64,000 nt of DNA from Pseudomonas atagonensis. GTDB lineage: Bacteria; Pseudomonadota; Gammaproteobacteria; Pseudomonadales; Pseudomonadaceae. The notes under the pieces are model-generated. The model made no database searches. It had not been told where the DNA came from and saw nothing but the letters and a program-made list of their open reading frames with translations. The DNA is taken from NCBI RefSeq assembly GCF_011369485.1, contig NZ_VXCA01000004.1, forward strand, positions 1 through 64,000, written 5' to 3'. Both the position numbers and the translations under genes were made by a program. This document shows positions 1 through 9,193 of this stretch, in pieces. How positions within the stretch are numbered: position 1 is the first letter of the stretch; the number at the start of each line of letters is the position of its first letter.

Positions 1-45
1 GCAGATCCGTTGCTGCGGGTGCTGCTACTGGCGGTTTCGTCCTGA
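1..45 (+). CDS. possible 3' end of an upstream gene
   Basis: The first 45 bases are open in frame 1 and end at TGA (43-45), encoding a short leucine/valine-rich tail (ADPLLRVLLLAVSS) with Pseudomonas-like codons such as CTG and GCG. This could be the C-terminus of a gene that starts before the window, but 14 residues are too few to name a family, and the open frame could be chance. Confidence 0.25.
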   Translation, partial: ADPLLRVLLLAVSS

Positions 46-452
46 CGGTCGACTCCCTTTGGCAAACGCCGGAGTGCCGGCCCAGGCTTAAGGCAGCAAA
101 GGTTTTCACCCTGAGGTTCGGCCCTCGCTGTGGCTCGGGTTCCTTCGTTCCGACGGGCTCCGTGGATCAAGATCAAGAGCGGTTGGCTTTGGTGGCCTGA
201 CAGCCGAGCAGTTTCTTCCTGATGTACGCGATCCAAATGTGTGTGCGGGCTTGCTCGCGAAGGCGTCGGGTCGGCCAATCATTTGTTTGCTGGCTGGGCG
301 CTATTTTTTCATCTCCCGCAACTGTGGTTCGGCGAAGACCGCTCGCCGTCCGTCCGGGCAATTTTCAGCTCGATTGAATTTTTGGCATGCGTCGCCTCTC
401 TGCTGCTGTAGAGGCGTGCGAATCGTCCTGCCAATCGACCGAGAATTTTGCC
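46..452. other. intergenic region with a single REP-like sequence
   Basis: No convincing gene is visible between the putative upstream stop and the start at 453. A half-REP (GTGTGCGGGCTTGCTCGCGA, 241-260) lies here, similar to the paired REPs elsewhere in the window. Short open frames on both strands lack ribosome binding sites. The promoter for the gene at 453 presumably lies within the last 150 bases, but no clear consensus was seen. Confidence 0.5.
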
Positions 453-1829
453 ATGACTGTCCTGACACGCCTGCACGCTGCGCCCGCGCAGCTTCAAACG
501 ATTGATTCTGTCGGTGATTACCGGCGCATTTATGAAGCGTTGTTTGCGGATGAAGAAGGGCACGCCGTGGCGTCCTCCTTTCTTGATGAGCAGTTACGAC
601 GCGCCGCCGATTTGCCGGAAGAACTGCCCGGTGATCCGGCTTCGTGGCATGGCTGGGTGGCTGCGCATTGTGCCGATGTCGCTCGTCAGTACGCGGATTA
701 TCTGCAGCAGCGCAAGGCCGGCGGGCCTCGGCAGTTTTTCAGCGGCAAGGCGCATGCGCTGTACTTTCTGCAAGCGGTGGCACCGACCAAACAGGTGGAT
801 GGTGCCTGGTTGTACGGGCTGATGCAGCACTGGCGTGACCCGCGTTTCAGCGGTTTGCTCAGTACTTATCTGGAGGAACTGGGCGAGGGTAATCCGGCGC
901 AGAATCATGTGGTGATTTATCGCAAGTTGCTGGCCGAGTACGACCTGGAACACGCCAGCCCGATCACCGATGAGCGTTACCTGCAGGGCGCTTTACAGCT
1001 CGCGCTCGGTGCGTGTGGTGACGAGTATTTACCGGAGGTGATCGGTTACAACCTCGGCTACGAGCAATTGCCGCTGCACTTGTTGATCAGCAGTTATGAG
1101 TTGAGCGAGCTGGGTATCGATCCGTATTACTTCACGCTGCACGTGACCATCGACAACGCCAGCACCGGGCATGCGCAGAAAGCCGTGCAGGCTGTTCTCG
1201 ATTTGCTGCCGATGGCGGCGGATCGTGAAGATTTTCTGCGGCGGGTGTCGCTGGGTTATCGGCTCAATGACCTGGGGCAGGGCAGTCGCGCCCTCATTGA
1301 GGGGTTTGACCTGCAGGCTGAGTTGCTGGCGATGCTGGAGCGCAAATGCCCGTTCGCCCAGCACATGCACTCGGACTATTGCCGGTTCGAAGGCAAGACA
1401 GTCAATCAGTGGCTGGCCGAGCCGGCGCATTTGCCCGGATTCCTGCAAGCCTTGCAGAACAAGGGCTGGATCAAGCGTCACGAAGACCCGCAGGCCAGTC
1501 GCTTCTGGCAATTGATCGACGGCGATGGTGCCGCGATGTTCGGGGTGTTCAGTGCCTACGAAAAACAACTGGTGCACGACTGGATTGCCGGTGACTGGAA
1601 ACCGGCAAGTAAAACCACTCCATTGCGTCGCCCAGCCATAGGTCAGCCACTGATTGAGGTGCCCGAACAGGATGCCGATGTGCAGCAGCTCAACGCCACA
1701 CTGCAAGGTCTGGACGGTTACGCGCAGATCGCGGCGTTGATTCCGTGGCTGGCTCCGGCTCGACATGCGCACCCGGCCGGGTTGCTGGCCACGCGCAAAT
1801 TCATCGAACTCAATTCCAGCCTGCGTTAA
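453..1829 (+). CDS. iron-containing redox enzyme family protein (haem-oxygenase-like fold)
   Basis: A 458-residue protein starting MTVLTRLHAAPAQ. The central part (roughly residues 80-330) has the alpha-helical pattern of the Haem_oxygenas_2 / HDO (haem-oxygenase-like di-iron oxidase) group, with Glu/His-rich helices such as YLEELGEGNPAQNHVVIY and the segment HMHSDYC. Members use a non-haem iron centre for oxidative chemistry, but substrates vary widely and none can be assigned here. An in-frame start at 387 would extend the N-terminus; 453 is preferred because the added residues look non-native. The stop is 11 bases before a methyltransferase gene, so the two probably form an operon with ligD downstream. 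Family call is moderate; reaction unknown. Confidence 0.75.
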   Translation: MTVLTRLHAAPAQLQTIDSVGDYRRIYEALFADEEGHAVASSFLDEQLRRAADLPEELPGDPASWHGWVAAHCADVARQYADYLQQRKAGGPRQFFSGKAHALYFLQAVAPTKQVDGAWLYGLMQHWRDPRFSGLLSTYLEELGEGNPAQNHVVIYRKLLAEYDLEHASPITDERYLQGALQLALGACGDEYLPEVIGYNLGYEQLPLHLLISSYELSELGIDPYYFTLHVTIDNASTGHAQKAVQAVLDLLPMAADREDFLRRVSLGYRLNDLGQGSRALIEGFDLQAELLAMLERKCPFAQHMHSDYCRFEGKTVNQWLAEPAHLPGFLQALQNKGWIKRHEDPQASRFWQLIDGDGAAMFGVFSAYEKQLVHDWIAGDWKPASKTTPLRRPAIGQPLIEVPEQDADVQQLNATLQGLDGYAQIAALIPWLAPARHAHPAGLLATRKFIELNSSLR

Positions 1830-1840
1830 GGAAATCGCCC

Positions 1841-2794
1841 ATGAATCAGGAAGAACAATTGTCCGTTCACGACCTTACGCTGCTGCAGTTGGGCCGACGC
1901 TTGCAGGCCGACGGCTATCGCTTCATTACGCCAACGCCACTGACCCATCAGCGCGTAAACCTGCGCGATGAAGGCCAGGTTGCCGACACGCTGCGCGATG
2001 TCTTCGGCTGGTCGCGGTGGTTTGCGCCCGGCCTGTTGTCTGTCGACGAGCAACGGCAGTTGCAGGACGCCGAGGTCATCGACGCTTGCGACGGCCGCTT
2101 CAAGAGCCGGGTGCGCTGGTCGAGTCTGGATGACTTGCTGTTTGTGCATTCGGGGTTTCCCACTGAGGCGGCCGATTCGGTGTTTTTTGGCCCGGACACT
2201 TATCGGTTCGCGCAGTTGATTCACGGCCATCTGCAACAGAGTTTCGCGCCGATCCAGCGTGCGGTGGACATCGGTTGCGGGGCCGGAGTCGGCGCGATTC
2301 TGATTGCGCGTGCACGGCGCGATGCGCAGGTGTTCGCGGTAGACATCAATCCGGCGGCACTGCGCCTGACCGCGATCAACGCGGCGCTGGCGGAAGTGGC
2401 CAATGTCGAGGTGCAGGCCAGCGACATCTTGCAGGGCGTCGACGGCGAGTTTGATCTGATCATCGCCAACCCGCCGTACATGGCGGATCCGGCCGGACGT
2501 GCATACCGGCATGGCGGCGGGACACTGGGTGCGGGGCTGTCGTTGCGTATTGTTGAGCAGGCGCTGAATCGCCTGGCTGCGGGCGGCTCGTTGTTGCTGT
2601 ACACCGGTGTGGCGATGGTCGATGGCCGCGACCCGTTTCTCGACACCGTGTTGCCTCGGCTGGATGAGTCGCGGTTTGCCTGGACCTATCGCGAACTCGA
2701 TCCCGATGTCTTCGGTGAAGAGCTGCTGAATCCCGGTTATCAGCGGGTCGACCGCATCGCCGTGGTCGCCTTGACCGTGACCCGAATTGGCTGA
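1841..2794 (+). CDS. class I SAM-dependent methyltransferase (NPPY motif)
   Basis: A 317-residue protein. Residues about 145-155 carry the SAM-binding motif I (VDIGCGAGVGAILIA), an acidic motif II (VFAVDINPAAL) follows, and the catalytic NPPY motif appears in LIIANPPYMADP. NPPY is typical of N- or exocyclic-amino methyltransferases such as PrmC/HemK and RlmG-type enzymes, so the target may be a protein glutamine, an rRNA/tRNA base or DNA. The N-terminal 120 residues are a separate domain without a recognised motif. GAAATCGCCC before the ATG gives a weak ribosome site. It sits 11 bases after the iron enzyme gene and 17 bases before ligD, suggesting co-transcription. Confidence 0.8.
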   Translation: MNQEEQLSVHDLTLLQLGRRLQADGYRFITPTPLTHQRVNLRDEGQVADTLRDVFGWSRWFAPGLLSVDEQRQLQDAEVIDACDGRFKSRVRWSSLDDLLFVHSGFPTEAADSVFFGPDTYRFAQLIHGHLQQSFAPIQRAVDIGCGAGVGAILIARARRDAQVFAVDINPAALRLTAINAALAEVANVEVQASDILQGVDGEFDLIIANPPYMADPAGRAYRHGGGTLGAGLSLRIVEQALNRLAAGGSLLLYTGVAMVDGRDPFLDTVLPRLDESRFAWTYRELDPDVFGEELLNPGYQRVDRIAVVALTVTRIG

Positions 2795-2811
2795 AACAAG
2801 GCAGGTGTGTC

Positions 2812-5436
2812 ATGAGCAGAAACCTCGATGACTACAACCGCATGCGCGATTTTTCCGCGACATCGGAGCCGGCAGCGATAAAGCGCTCAGGCAAGAAAAC
2901 TGCGGCTGAGCATGCCTTGCAGTTCTGCATTCAGAAGCACGACGCCTCACACCTGCATTACGACTTTCGCCTCGAACTCGATGGCGCCCTCAAGAGCTGG
3001 GCCGTGCCCAAAGGGCCGTCTCTGGATCCCAAGGTCAAGCGTCTGGCGGTGCACGTCGAGGATCATCCGCTGGATTACGCGACGTTCGAAGGCAGCATTC
3101 CCGAGGGGCACTACGGCGCTGGCGACGTGATTGTCTGGGATCGCGGCGTGTGGATCCCGCAGGAAGACCCGCAGAAGGCCTACGCGAAGGGCAAGCTCAA
3201 GTTCGAACTGCAAGGCGAGAAGCTTGCCGGCCTGTGGAACCTGGTGCGCACGCATATGCCTGGCAAGAAGGAAAACTGGTTCCTGATCAAGCATCAGGAC
3301 AGCGCCGCCCGCCCGCAGGACGATTACGACGTGTTGGTTGCCGAGCCGGACAGCGTGCTCAGCGAGCGTACGCTGGTCGATAAACCCAAGCTGGCGGCGA
3401 AGCAGGTCAAACCGCTGAAACAGACTCCGGCCAAGGCGGGTAAAGCGGCCACGGGCAAGCTGGCCGGCGCACACAAGGCGAAAATCCCCGCGCAACTCAA
3501 ACCGCAATTGGCGACGCTGGTGGACAGTGCACCCGAGGGTGACTGGAGCTACGAGATCAAATTCGACGGCTATCGGATCATGGCGCGTATCGATCACGAT
3601 CAGGTGCAACTGTTCACGCGCAATGGCCACGACTGGACGCACAAGTTGCCGAAACAGGCTGAAGCGCTCGCCGCGCTGGGGCTGGAGTCGGCGTGGCTCG
3701 ACGGTGAAATGGTGGTCGCCAACGAACACGGCGTGCCGGATTTTCAGGCGCTGCAAAACGCGTTCGATTCGGGGCGTAGCGCCCACATTCTTTATTACCT
3801 GTTTGATCTGCCGTACCTCAACGGCGTCGATTTGCGCGAAGTCCCGGTGGAAGAACGTCGGGCGGCATTGGCGACGGTGTTGAGAGCGCATGAGCAACCG
3901 TTGCTGCGCTTCTCCGAGGCGTTCGACGAAACCCCGGACGCGTTGCTCAACAGCGCCTGCCAGATGCAAATGGAAGGCTTGATCGGCAAACGCCTGGGTT
4001 CCTCCTACGTATCACGGCGCAGCAGCGACTGGATCAAACTCAAGTGCAAACATCGTCAGGAATTCGTCGTCGTCGGCTACACCGATCCGAAAGGGTCGCG
4101 CAGTTCGTTCGGCGCATTGCTGCTGGGGCTGCATGACCGCGACAGCGGTGAATTGCGCTACGCCGGCAAGGTCGGCACCGGTTTCAACGAGTCGACGCTG
4201 AAAACGATTCTCGCCCGGCTCAAACCGTTGCAGGTGAAGAGCGCAGCGGTGGTCAACCCGCCCAGCGGTTTTGAAGCCAAAGGTGTGCATTGGCTAAAAC
4301 CGAAATTGCTGGCAGAAATCGCGTTTGCCGAAATGACCAAGGACGGCTCGGTACGGCACGCGGTGTTCCATGGTTTGCGCGATGACAAACCGGCCAAGGA
4401 CATTACTGAAGAGCGAACCCGCCCCGTGAAAACTTCAGCGACGAAAGCCCCTGCAAAGAAGGCCGCGAAGCCTGCCTCGAAGCCGTCTTCAAAGAAAACC
4501 GCGGCCAGCCGATCCGAACCTGCCGAAACCGCGCCGTCGCAGCTCGGTCTGGCCAGCGGCAAGGTGCGCATCACCCACCCGGATCGGGTGATCGACGCGG
4601 TCAGTGGCACCACCAAAATGCAACTGGCTGAGTACTACGCCAGCGTCGCCGAATGGATTCTGCCGCAACTCAAGGATCGCCCGGTGGCGCTGGTGCGTGC
4701 GCCGGACGGTATCGCCGGTGAACTGTTCTTCCAGAAAAACGCCGAGCACTTGGCGATCCCTGGCATCACCACGCTGGACAAAGACGTCACTGGCCAACCG
4801 GTGATGCTGATCAACAACGCCGAAGCGTTGATCGGTGCGGTGCAGATGAGCTCGGTCGAATTGCACACCTGGAACGCGACCACGGTCGATCTGCACAAGC
4901 CTGACCGCTTCGTCCTTGACCTCGACCCGGATCCGGCGCTGCCGTGGAAAAGCATGGTTGAGGCGACCGCGTTGACCCTGACGGTACTCGACGAGCTGGG
5001 CCTCAAGGCATTTCTCAAAACCAGCGGCGGCAAAGGCATACACCTGGTGGTGCCGCTGACCCGCAAACTCGGTTGGGATGAGGTGAAGGATTTCAGCCAC
5101 GCGATCGTCAGTCACATCGCCAAGCTGTTGCCGGAGCGTTTTTCGGCCGTGTCCGGGCCGAAGAACCGGGTCGGGCGGATCTTCATCGATTACCTGCGCA
5201 ACGGTCTGGGCGCGACCACCATTTGCGCGTATGCGGCGCGCACGCGAGAAGGTCTGCCGGTGTCGGTGCCGCTGTTTCGTGAGGAGGTGGCCGAGATCAA
5301 GGGCGGCAATCAGTGGAACGTGCACAACGTTCATGAGCGACTGGCCGAGGTCGGTGACGCGCCATGGGCCGACCTGAAGAAAACCCGGCAGAGCATCACT
5401 GCCGAGATGCGCAAACGCCTCGGCATGAATAAATGA
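2812..5436 (+). CDS. ligD: multifunctional ATP-dependent DNA ligase D (LigD)
   Basis: An 874-residue enzyme of bacterial non-homologous end joining with the Pseudomonas domain order. The N-terminal 3'-phosphoesterase (about 35-190) contains HYDFRLELDG and WAVPKGPS. The central ATP-dependent ligase (about 225-535) has the nucleotidyl-transfer motif YEIKFDGYR with Lys250 as the predicted AMP-linked residue. The C-terminal primase-like polymerase (about 585-870) has the metal-binding DLDPD (Asp703/Asp705). A Lys/Ala/Ser/Pro-rich linker at about 538-572 joins ligase and polymerase. It lies 17 bases after the methyltransferase gene. The partner Ku gene is not in this window. The gene ends head-to-head with the next gene with no spacer. 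Confidence 0.97.
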   Translation: MSRNLDDYNRMRDFSATSEPAAIKRSGKKTAAEHALQFCIQKHDASHLHYDFRLELDGALKSWAVPKGPSLDPKVKRLAVHVEDHPLDYATFEGSIPEGHYGAGDVIVWDRGVWIPQEDPQKAYAKGKLKFELQGEKLAGLWNLVRTHMPGKKENWFLIKHQDSAARPQDDYDVLVAEPDSVLSERTLVDKPKLAAKQVKPLKQTPAKAGKAATGKLAGAHKAKIPAQLKPQLATLVDSAPEGDWSYEIKFDGYRIMARIDHDQVQLFTRNGHDWTHKLPKQAEALAALGLESAWLDGEMVVANEHGVPDFQALQNAFDSGRSAHILYYLFDLPYLNGVDLREVPVEERRAALATVLRAHEQPLLRFSEAFDETPDALLNSACQMQMEGLIGKRLGSSYVSRRSSDWIKLKCKHRQEFVVVGYTDPKGSRSSFGALLLGLHDRDSGELRYAGKVGTGFNESTLKTILARLKPLQVKSAAVVNPPSGFEAKGVHWLKPKLLAEIAFAEMTKDGSVRHAVFHGLRDDKPAKDITEERTRPVKTSATKAPAKKAAKPASKPSSKKTAASRSEPAETAPSQLGLASGKVRITHPDRVIDAVSGTTKMQLAEYYASVAEWILPQLKDRPVALVRAPDGIAGELFFQKNAEHLAIPGITTLDKDVTGQPVMLINNAEALIGAVQMSSVELHTWNATTVDLHKPDRFVLDLDPDPALPWKSMVEATALTLTVLDELGLKAFLKTSGGKGIHLVVPLTRKLGWDEVKDFSHAIVSHIAKLLPERFSAVSGPKNRVGRIFIDYLRNGLGATTICAYAARTREGLPVSVPLFREEVAEIKGGNQWNVHNVHERLAEVGDAPWADLKKTRQSITAEMRKRLGMNK

Positions 5437-5838
5437 TCAGGCGTCGCGCAGCAAGTCGTGGGCGTTGAGCAGTTCGAAGGCGATTTCCGGTCGATTTTCC
5501 AGACCCCGGCGAATGGCTGCCGGAATCGCCGCACGTGTCTTACGGCACAGCCCCGGTAATTCTTCAATCTGAATCGCGATGCCGCGCATGGTGCGCACTT
5601 CGTTGAAACCGGGTGCGACGTCGACGCGGATGCCCAGTTGCTCGTACATGCGCTGCTGCAGATGTTTGAGGTCGGAGAGGTCCTTGAGCATTTCCAGACG
5701 CGCGAGCAGTCGCTTTTCCTCCTCGCGAGTCAGGCGCAGGATGCGCAGATCCGCATCGGGATTTTCCAGCAACGGATCACGCCCGCAATTGCAGGCACCG
5801 GGCGGGCAGGGGGAGCGCAAGGGCACGGACGTCGTCAT
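5437..5838 (-). CDS. conserved hypothetical protein, coiled-coil-like
   Basis: A 133-residue protein from MTTSVPLRSPC; an in-frame ATG four codons upstream is possible. The N-terminus has a Cys cluster (CPPGACNCGRDPLL), which may bind metal. It is followed by a charged helical stretch (LTREEEKRLLARLEMLKDLSDLKHL) likely to form a coiled coil. No enzyme motif is visible. Its stop codon abuts the stop of ligD on the opposite strand. It reads like a Pseudomonas-conserved protein of unknown function. Confidence 0.6.
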   Translation of the reverse strand: MTTSVPLRSPCPPGACNCGRDPLLENPDADLRILRLTREEEKRLLARLEMLKDLSDLKHLQQRMYEQLGIRVDVAPGFNEVRTMRGIAIQIEELPGLCRKTRAAIPAAIRRGLENRPEIAFELLNAHDLLRDA

Positions 5839-5918
5839 GGCCTCCATCATAGAGGCCGTCGGACAGTTTTGCCTATGAGCCTTCAGTTGCCATCCATCGG
5901 CGGCTTCATCACTGGCGC

Positions 5919-6233
5919 TTACTGATTCAAACCTTCGTAGTGAACCAGAATCGCATTGGCCAGATCTTCATCGCTGGCGTTGATGCCCGGGTTTTGCTGG
6001 CGAACCTGTTGCAGCACCGATTCAAGATAAACCCCACGAATGGCCCCGCCACTGGCGACAAATGCAGACAAGTCGTCACGAGCCGGAATCACCATTTTGT
6101 GATCCTTGAAGGTCGAGTACAGCGACGCGGAGACACCGGCCGAGGTGGCGACATCACCCGCGTCGACGCGGGCCAGCGCCGAACCGACGGGCAGGCATAA
6201 GAGTAAAGAAGAAACGAGCACTAACTTGCGCAT
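5919..6233 (-). CDS. DUF2388-type small secreted protein
   Basis: A 104-residue protein with a Sec signal peptide (MRKLVLVSSLLLCLPVGSALA), then the mature segment with TSAGVSASLYSTF, a DDLSAFVASGG motif and ESVLQQVRQQNP. This pattern resembles the small periplasmic DUF2388 / TIGR02448 proteins that are common in Pseudomonas. Function unknown. The ATG at 6233 is preferred over longer in-frame starts because it begins the signal peptide and is preceded by GGAGGAACACC. Confidence 0.75.
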   Translation of the reverse strand: MRKLVLVSSLLLCLPVGSALARVDAGDVATSAGVSASLYSTFKDHKMVIPARDDLSAFVASGGAIRGVYLESVLQQVRQQNPGINASDEDLANAILVHYEGLNQ

Positions 6234-6422
6234 GACGGTGTTCCTCCACAAGCGCGAAGCAAAAAGGGAAGGACTACATAATGTGAGAGGTGCGCGGCGA
6301 GCGGGAGTTCCATTCAGGCGTTTGGTCATCTGCTGACACGCTCTGGAACGGCACGAGCGTAGAAATAGGCTTAACTGAAACCCTGACAGGCGCATTCCAG
6401 CGTGCTCAGGGAGGATTCCACG

Positions 6423-8036
6423 GTGTCGATCAAACTGCGTTTGGTGTTGCTGATTGCGACCAGCCTGCTGACGGCACTGATCGTGAGTCTGGTCAGTTAC
6501 GTCGGCAATCAGCGAATGGCCTCAGCGGTCAGCGACAACGCCGTCAGCATGAGCGCGCTGCGCAACCACATGGAAGCCGACATGATGCACGACGCACTTC
6601 GCGCCGATGTGTACTCGGCGATGCTGGTCGGGCTGGGCAAAAGCACGGGGACGGCGGCCGAGGTGCGCACCTCGATTGAAGAGCACGCGGGGCACTTTCG
6701 TGAAGTGCTTGAGGAAAACCTCAAGCTGCCGATCAACCCGACCCTGCGCACGGCGCTTGAGCAGATCAGACCCAATCTCGACACCTACATCAACGCGGGC
6801 GAACGAATTGTCGGGCTGGCACTCAACAACCCGGACGCGGCGCAGCACGAAATCGGTACGTTCAACAGCGCGTTCAGTCAGCTCGAAGCGCAGATGGCCG
6901 CTCTCAGCGAACTGATCGAAACCAATACCCGCGAGACCAGCCAAGGCACCGAAGCGGCGATCCGCAACGCCAATGTCGCCCTCGCGGTGGTGCTGATCGC
7001 GAGCCTGCTGTTGCTGCTGGTCCAAGGACGCTGGGTGATGTCGAGCATCATCGGGCCACTGAAAACCGCCAGCCGTATTGCCGAAAGCATCGCTCACGGC
7101 AATCTCGGCGAAGTGATCAGCGAGCCGACCGGCAAAGATGAAGCCAGCGCCTTGATTCGCACGCTGGCAACCATGCAACGGGATTTGCGCAACATGATCG
7201 ACGTGGTGCGGCGCAACGCCCACGGCGTCAGCGGTATGAGCGAACAACTGAGCCACGGCTGCCATCAGGTTGCCGACAGCAGTCAGCAACAAAGCGTGGC
7301 CGCCAGCACCATGGCCGCGGCCGCCAGCCAGATGACCGCGAGCATCGAAGAAATCACCCGCCACGCCGAACGCGCGCTGGGCATGGCCAATCAAGCCGAG
7401 TCGCTGGCGAAGAATGGCGGGCAGGTGATTCATCAAGTAGTCAGCGACATGGATGACATTGCGCGCTCGGCGCAACAGTCGGCGCAAGTGATCCGCACGC
7501 TGGATCAGGAGTCCGAAGGTATCTTCAACATCATTCAGGTGATCAAGAGCATTGCCGACCAGACCAATCTGCTTGCGCTCAACGCCGCCATCGAGGCTGC
7601 CCGTGCCGGCGAGCAGGGTCGAGGCTTCGCGGTGGTGGCGGACGAAGTGCGCAGCCTCGCGGCGCGCACCAGTGCCTCGACCCAGGAAATCGCCGCGATG
7701 GTCGCACGCATCCAGCACAGCACCCGGGAAGCGGTCAGCAGCATGGAGGCGGGTGTGGCGCAGGTGGACAAGGGCATGGCGGTGACGGCTGACGTCGAGC
7801 GGGCAATCCGCGAGATTCTCGATGCGACGCTGAGCACTACGCAATTGGTCAACGACATCACCCGCACGATTGGTGAGCAGAGCCAGGCGAGTAACGAAAT
7901 TGCCCATCAGGTGGAAATGATCGCGGGAATGTCCGAAGGCAACAGCAAGGTGATCGGGCAGACCGCGAATACCACGGATGAATTGTCGAGTCTGGCGGGG
8001 CAGTTGGCGCAGTCGGTGGATCGGTTTCGGTTGTAA
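6423..8036 (+). CDS. methyl-accepting chemotaxis protein
   Basis: A 537-residue chemoreceptor. The GTG at 6423 follows GGGAGG by about eight bases and begins directly with a membrane segment (residues about 5-28). A helical periplasmic sensor (about 30-185) follows, probably a four-helix-bundle type. A second membrane segment (about 187-207, [18 protein letters not shown]) leads to a HAMP domain and the cytoplasmic signalling hairpin. The CheA/CheW-binding tip is visible from residue 377 ([20 protein letters not shown]). Ligand unknown. It appears to be a single-gene transcript between a DUF2388 gene and a REP pair. Confidence 0.93.
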   Translation: MSIKLRLVLLIATSLLTALIVSLVSYVGNQRMASAVSDNAVSMSALRNHMEADMMHDALRADVYSAMLVGLGKSTGTAAEVRTSIEEHAGHFREVLEENLKLPINPTLRTALEQIRPNLDTYINAGERIVGLALNNPDAAQHEIGTFNSAFSQLEAQMAALSELIETNTRETSQGTEAAIRNANVALAVVLIASLLLLLVQGRWVMSSIIGPLKTASRIAESIAHGNLGEVISEPTGKDEASALIRTLATMQRDLRNMIDVVRRNAHGVSGMSEQLSHGCHQVADSSQQQSVAASTMAAAASQMTASIEEITRHAERALGMANQAESLAKNGGQVIHQVVSDMDDIARSAQQSAQVIRTLDQESEGIFNIIQVIKSIADQTNLLALNAAIEAARAGEQGRGFAVVADEVRSLAARTSASTQEIAAMVARIQHSTREAVSSMEAGVAQVDKGMAVTADVERAIREILDATLSTTQLVNDITRTIGEQSQASNEIAHQVEMIAGMSEGNSKVIGQTANTTDELSSLAGQLAQSVDRFRL

Positions 8037-8079
8037 CGGCGGGGCACGGCAATGGCAGGTGCACTGTTTGGACTGACGC

Positions 8080-8180
8080 CTTCGCGGGCAAGCCCGGCTC
8101 CCACAGGTTTTAGCGGTGGTTACGCAGTTGCAGTGCACCACTGAACCCTGTGGGAGCCGTGCTTGCCCGCGAAGAGGCCC
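8080..8180. repeat. inverted pair of Pseudomonas REP sequences
   Basis: Two complementary copies of the REP core face each other: TTCGCGGGCAAGCCCGGCTC near 8081-8100 and CCTGTGGGAGCCGTGCTTGC near 8148-8167, separated by about 40 bases. They lie between the ends of a chemoreceptor gene and an NTF2-like gene. The pair matches those at 14.3, 46.2 and 55.0 kb. Confidence 0.85.
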
Positions 8181-8214
8181 GTTCAGCCAACATCAAAACA
8201 AAGAACCGGGCTCG

Positions 8215-8652
8215 TCAGAACTTGAAAGCCTGCCGCCCAACCAACAACCATTTCCCGCCTTGCTTCTGCCAGATCTGAAAGTTCTCGATTTCCGTCGGCA
8301 CGACTTCAGTTCCCTTCAACGCCTGCGCGGAGAAGTGGTGACGTACCAGCGCCGTGTCACCGGAAAGGGTGATGGTCTGATTCTGCATTTCCAGGGTCTT
8401 GAACGCGCTCTTGCCGGTTTCGATGTCGGCGATGAACGCCTGCTTGTCCTGAATCTTGCCGCTGGAATGACCGTAAGTCAGGTTCGGTGCGGTCAGCGCG
8501 TTCAGTTCGGCGATGTCCTTGTGCAGCATCGCCTGAGTCAGGTGGTCGACCGCTTGGGCGACGTCTTTTTCTGCCGGGGCAGTTGCAGCGAAAGTGTAAC
8601 TACTACCACTGAAGGCGCAGAGAAAACCGATCAGAAGTCGGGTCTTGGTCAT
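8215..8652 (-). CDS. secreted NTF2-like (DUF4440/SnoaL) protein
   Basis: A 145-residue protein with a signal peptide (about residues 1-22, ending TFAA) and a cone-shaped NTF2-like fold pattern: two N-terminal helices (VDHLTQAMLHKDIAELNALT), LTYGHSSGKIQDKQAFI, then beta strands ending WQKQGGKWLLVGRQAFKF. This arrangement matches the DUF4440 group, whose members range from ketosteroid-isomerase-like enzymes to ligand-binding proteins. No catalytic residue can be assigned. Export suggests a periplasmic role. Confidence 0.75.
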   Translation of the reverse strand: MTKTRLLIGFLCAFSGSSYTFAATAPAEKDVAQAVDHLTQAMLHKDIAELNALTAPNLTYGHSSGKIQDKQAFIADIETGKSAFKTLEMQNQTITLSGDTALVRHHFSAQALKGTEVVPTEIENFQIWQKQGGKWLLVGRQAFKF

Positions 8653-9193
8653 GGCTGTTGTTTCCTTGTTGTTATGGGGTTGATGACTGATTGATTCAAA
8701 ATGTTAATTCATCAGTCATCGTACAACTTAGCAGGTTCTTTGGTGATTAGGCAGTGTCTACCGGGGGCAGATTGCACGAACCGTGCGCGCAAAGTGTTGA
8801 AAGGCTTCAGCCAGAGACTGCGCCGGGGTCATGTTCAGGCATGTGCTGCCGATAATGTCCTGAGCGCAAAAAGACCATGAAGTCGGGAACAGACGCGCGG
8901 GTTTGCCCTGACGTGATATTCTTCGCGCCAACTTGGTTTGACCTAATTCAGTTTGCTTGCCTTCGGGCGGGCTGACGGAATCCCTGTCGCTCAAGTAGCT
9001 GAAGCCAATAATGATAAGAAGTCAGTTCAGAAGGGACATTAACTGAGGTCGATGCGGTACGTCGGCCTTGTGTGCCCACCCGTCAATATTGAAGTGTGAA
9101 GGAACCTGCGACCCTAGCCTGAGTGTCGCGAAAAAAGGGGCCTCACGCGCACAACAGCGGCGGGCGGAAGGCGTTTTATCATAGGTGCAACAG
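8653..9193. other. long divergent intergenic region upstream of mqo
   Basis: About 540 bases separate the NTF2-like gene (minus) from mqo (plus). No gene is well supported. A 78-codon minus-strand frame at 8758-8994 lacks a ribosome binding site and any recognisable motif. The length suggests a regulated mqo promoter or an untranslated leader, but no operator was identified. Confidence 0.4.

Noticed and set aside
8758..8994. 78-codon minus-strand frame upstream of mqo
   Set aside because: No ribosome site, no domain, atypical codon use for this genome.
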